Positions 57,963 through 58,407 of a stretch of 58,407 nt of DNA are shown here, piece after piece. The position numbers were made by a program, and so were the translations under genes. A model generated the notes under the pieces. The model was given only the letters and a program-made list of their open reading frames with translations. It was not told the origin of the DNA and did no database searches. Position 1 is the stretch's first letter. The number at the start of each line of letters is the position of its first letter. This stretch comes from JANWJE01 sp044326545 (lineage in GTDB: Bacteria; Chlamydiota; Chlamydiia; Chlamydiales; Parachlamydiaceae): contig JBIRBM010000013.1 in assembly GCA_044326545.1 (NCBI GenBank), forward strand, positions 1 to 58,407, given 5' to 3'.

Positions 57963-58407
57963 ATTTTCTCTATATTAAGAACTTACGTTTAAGTTACTCA
58001 TCGGGAAATCTACCCAAATTTTCATTCCATACGCATTTTTTACGCACTGCACCGCAACAAACCGTCATAATTGACTTGGTTTGTTTTGTGCTTTTCCCTG
58101 TATTTCTTTCTTTTTGGTGTGACGGCTGTGACAATTGTGACACCCAAGGTAAAATTGCGCCACATACACAATTTCTTTTTTTTGTGACAATTGTGGCATC
58201 TATCCGGCCATTTCATCTTTCTGCTTTGACCAAAATTGTCAATTTTCAGTTTCAAGTGCGTAATAATTGCGTGTGCGACACGAGGCTGTTTTAGGAAGAT
58301 GTCTCTCTTAAATGATGAGACCATCGTTACCGTACGATGAATCTAGAGCTCTGAATAAAGAAGCGAGCTTGACAATGTAGCAAAGTGCAGAAATGCATGG
58401 GGACAAA
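57963..58407. other. Unassigned region after the tRNA genes
   Basis: About 445 bases with no gene I can support; frames on both strands (57902-58294, 58040-58324) look like shadows. It contains two copies of a TGTGACAATTGTG motif (58128-58140 and about 58177-58190), each with the palindromic centre ACAATTGT. Its base composition and motifs differ from the other spacers and no family A or B repeat is present. It could be the start of an element inserted behind the tRNA, or leader sequence of a gene beyond the window. Confidence 0.4.

Noticed and set aside
58040..58324. A 94-residue minus-strand frame after tRNA-Tyr
   Set aside because: Rich in rare-looking basic and His residues with no motif or SD; the opposite strand is also open, which suggests composition rather than coding.

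Overview
The window comes from a chlamydia-like bacterium (order Chlamydiales, most likely an 'environmental' family such as the Parachlamydiaceae rather than Chlamydiaceae). The evidence is the cysteine-rich envelope pair omcA/omcB, a type III secretion block in the chlamydial order (sctU, sctV, copN, scc1, flanked by ychF), and several gene strings that follow Chlamydia trachomatis order as I remember it: pnp-rpsO-tadA, xseA-xseB-dxs, truB-rbfA-infB-nusA-rpsA and rpe-efp-accB-accC. Species cannot be named from sequence alone.

Layout. 1-1650: an IS605-type element with divergent tnpB (cut by the window edge) and tnpA. 1666-5361: a small membrane protein, then omcB and omcA. 5362-13628 (minus strand): nadK, dxs, xseB, xseA, pnp, rpsO. 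13881-15915: small conserved proteins and tadA. 15957-19173: a two-gene unit encoding an OTU-type cysteine protease (candidate deubiquitinase effector) and a 698-residue protein of unknown function. 19505-24780: type III secretion block with copN apparently split into a YopN-like and a TyeA-like gene. 25216-28260: ychF, an RlmL-like methyltransferase and a YaiI-family protein. 28334-35783: translation and transcription factor operon. 36215-45373: ACT-less aspartokinase, a large unknown, brnQ, rpe, efp, a DUF924 protein, accB, accC. 45661-50659: a secreted protein, a candidate inclusion-membrane protein, a LOG-family protein, a YitT-family protein. 50776-57962: two tRNAs, a lipoprotein, surE, a coiled-coil protein, a MoxR AAA+ ATPase paired with a TraB/DUF5682-like protein, ttcA, a SEC-C protein, two more tRNAs. 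The last 445 bases hold no gene I can support.

The most striking feature is in the spacers. At least three families of short dispersed repeats occupy nearly every longer intergenic gap. Family A is palindromic, with ends like GGTGCGTAAGGTGAGT and a core like CTTTCGCTTCAGCCCAAAT, and has about 17 full or partial copies. Family B reads TTAGAACCTGTTCA then ATCTTTGATCCGATGATTTG, with at least six copies. Family C has three copies. In addition there are long unique palindromes with arms of 27 to about 130 bp, including one of about 276 bp between rpsA and nusA. Some repeats run into genes: they supply the end of truB, the tail of the gene after tadA, the stop codon of scc1 and probably the ribosome binding site of the DUF924 gene. 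Together with the OTU unit, the split copN and the MoxR/TraB-like pair, these are the parts most worth a second look.
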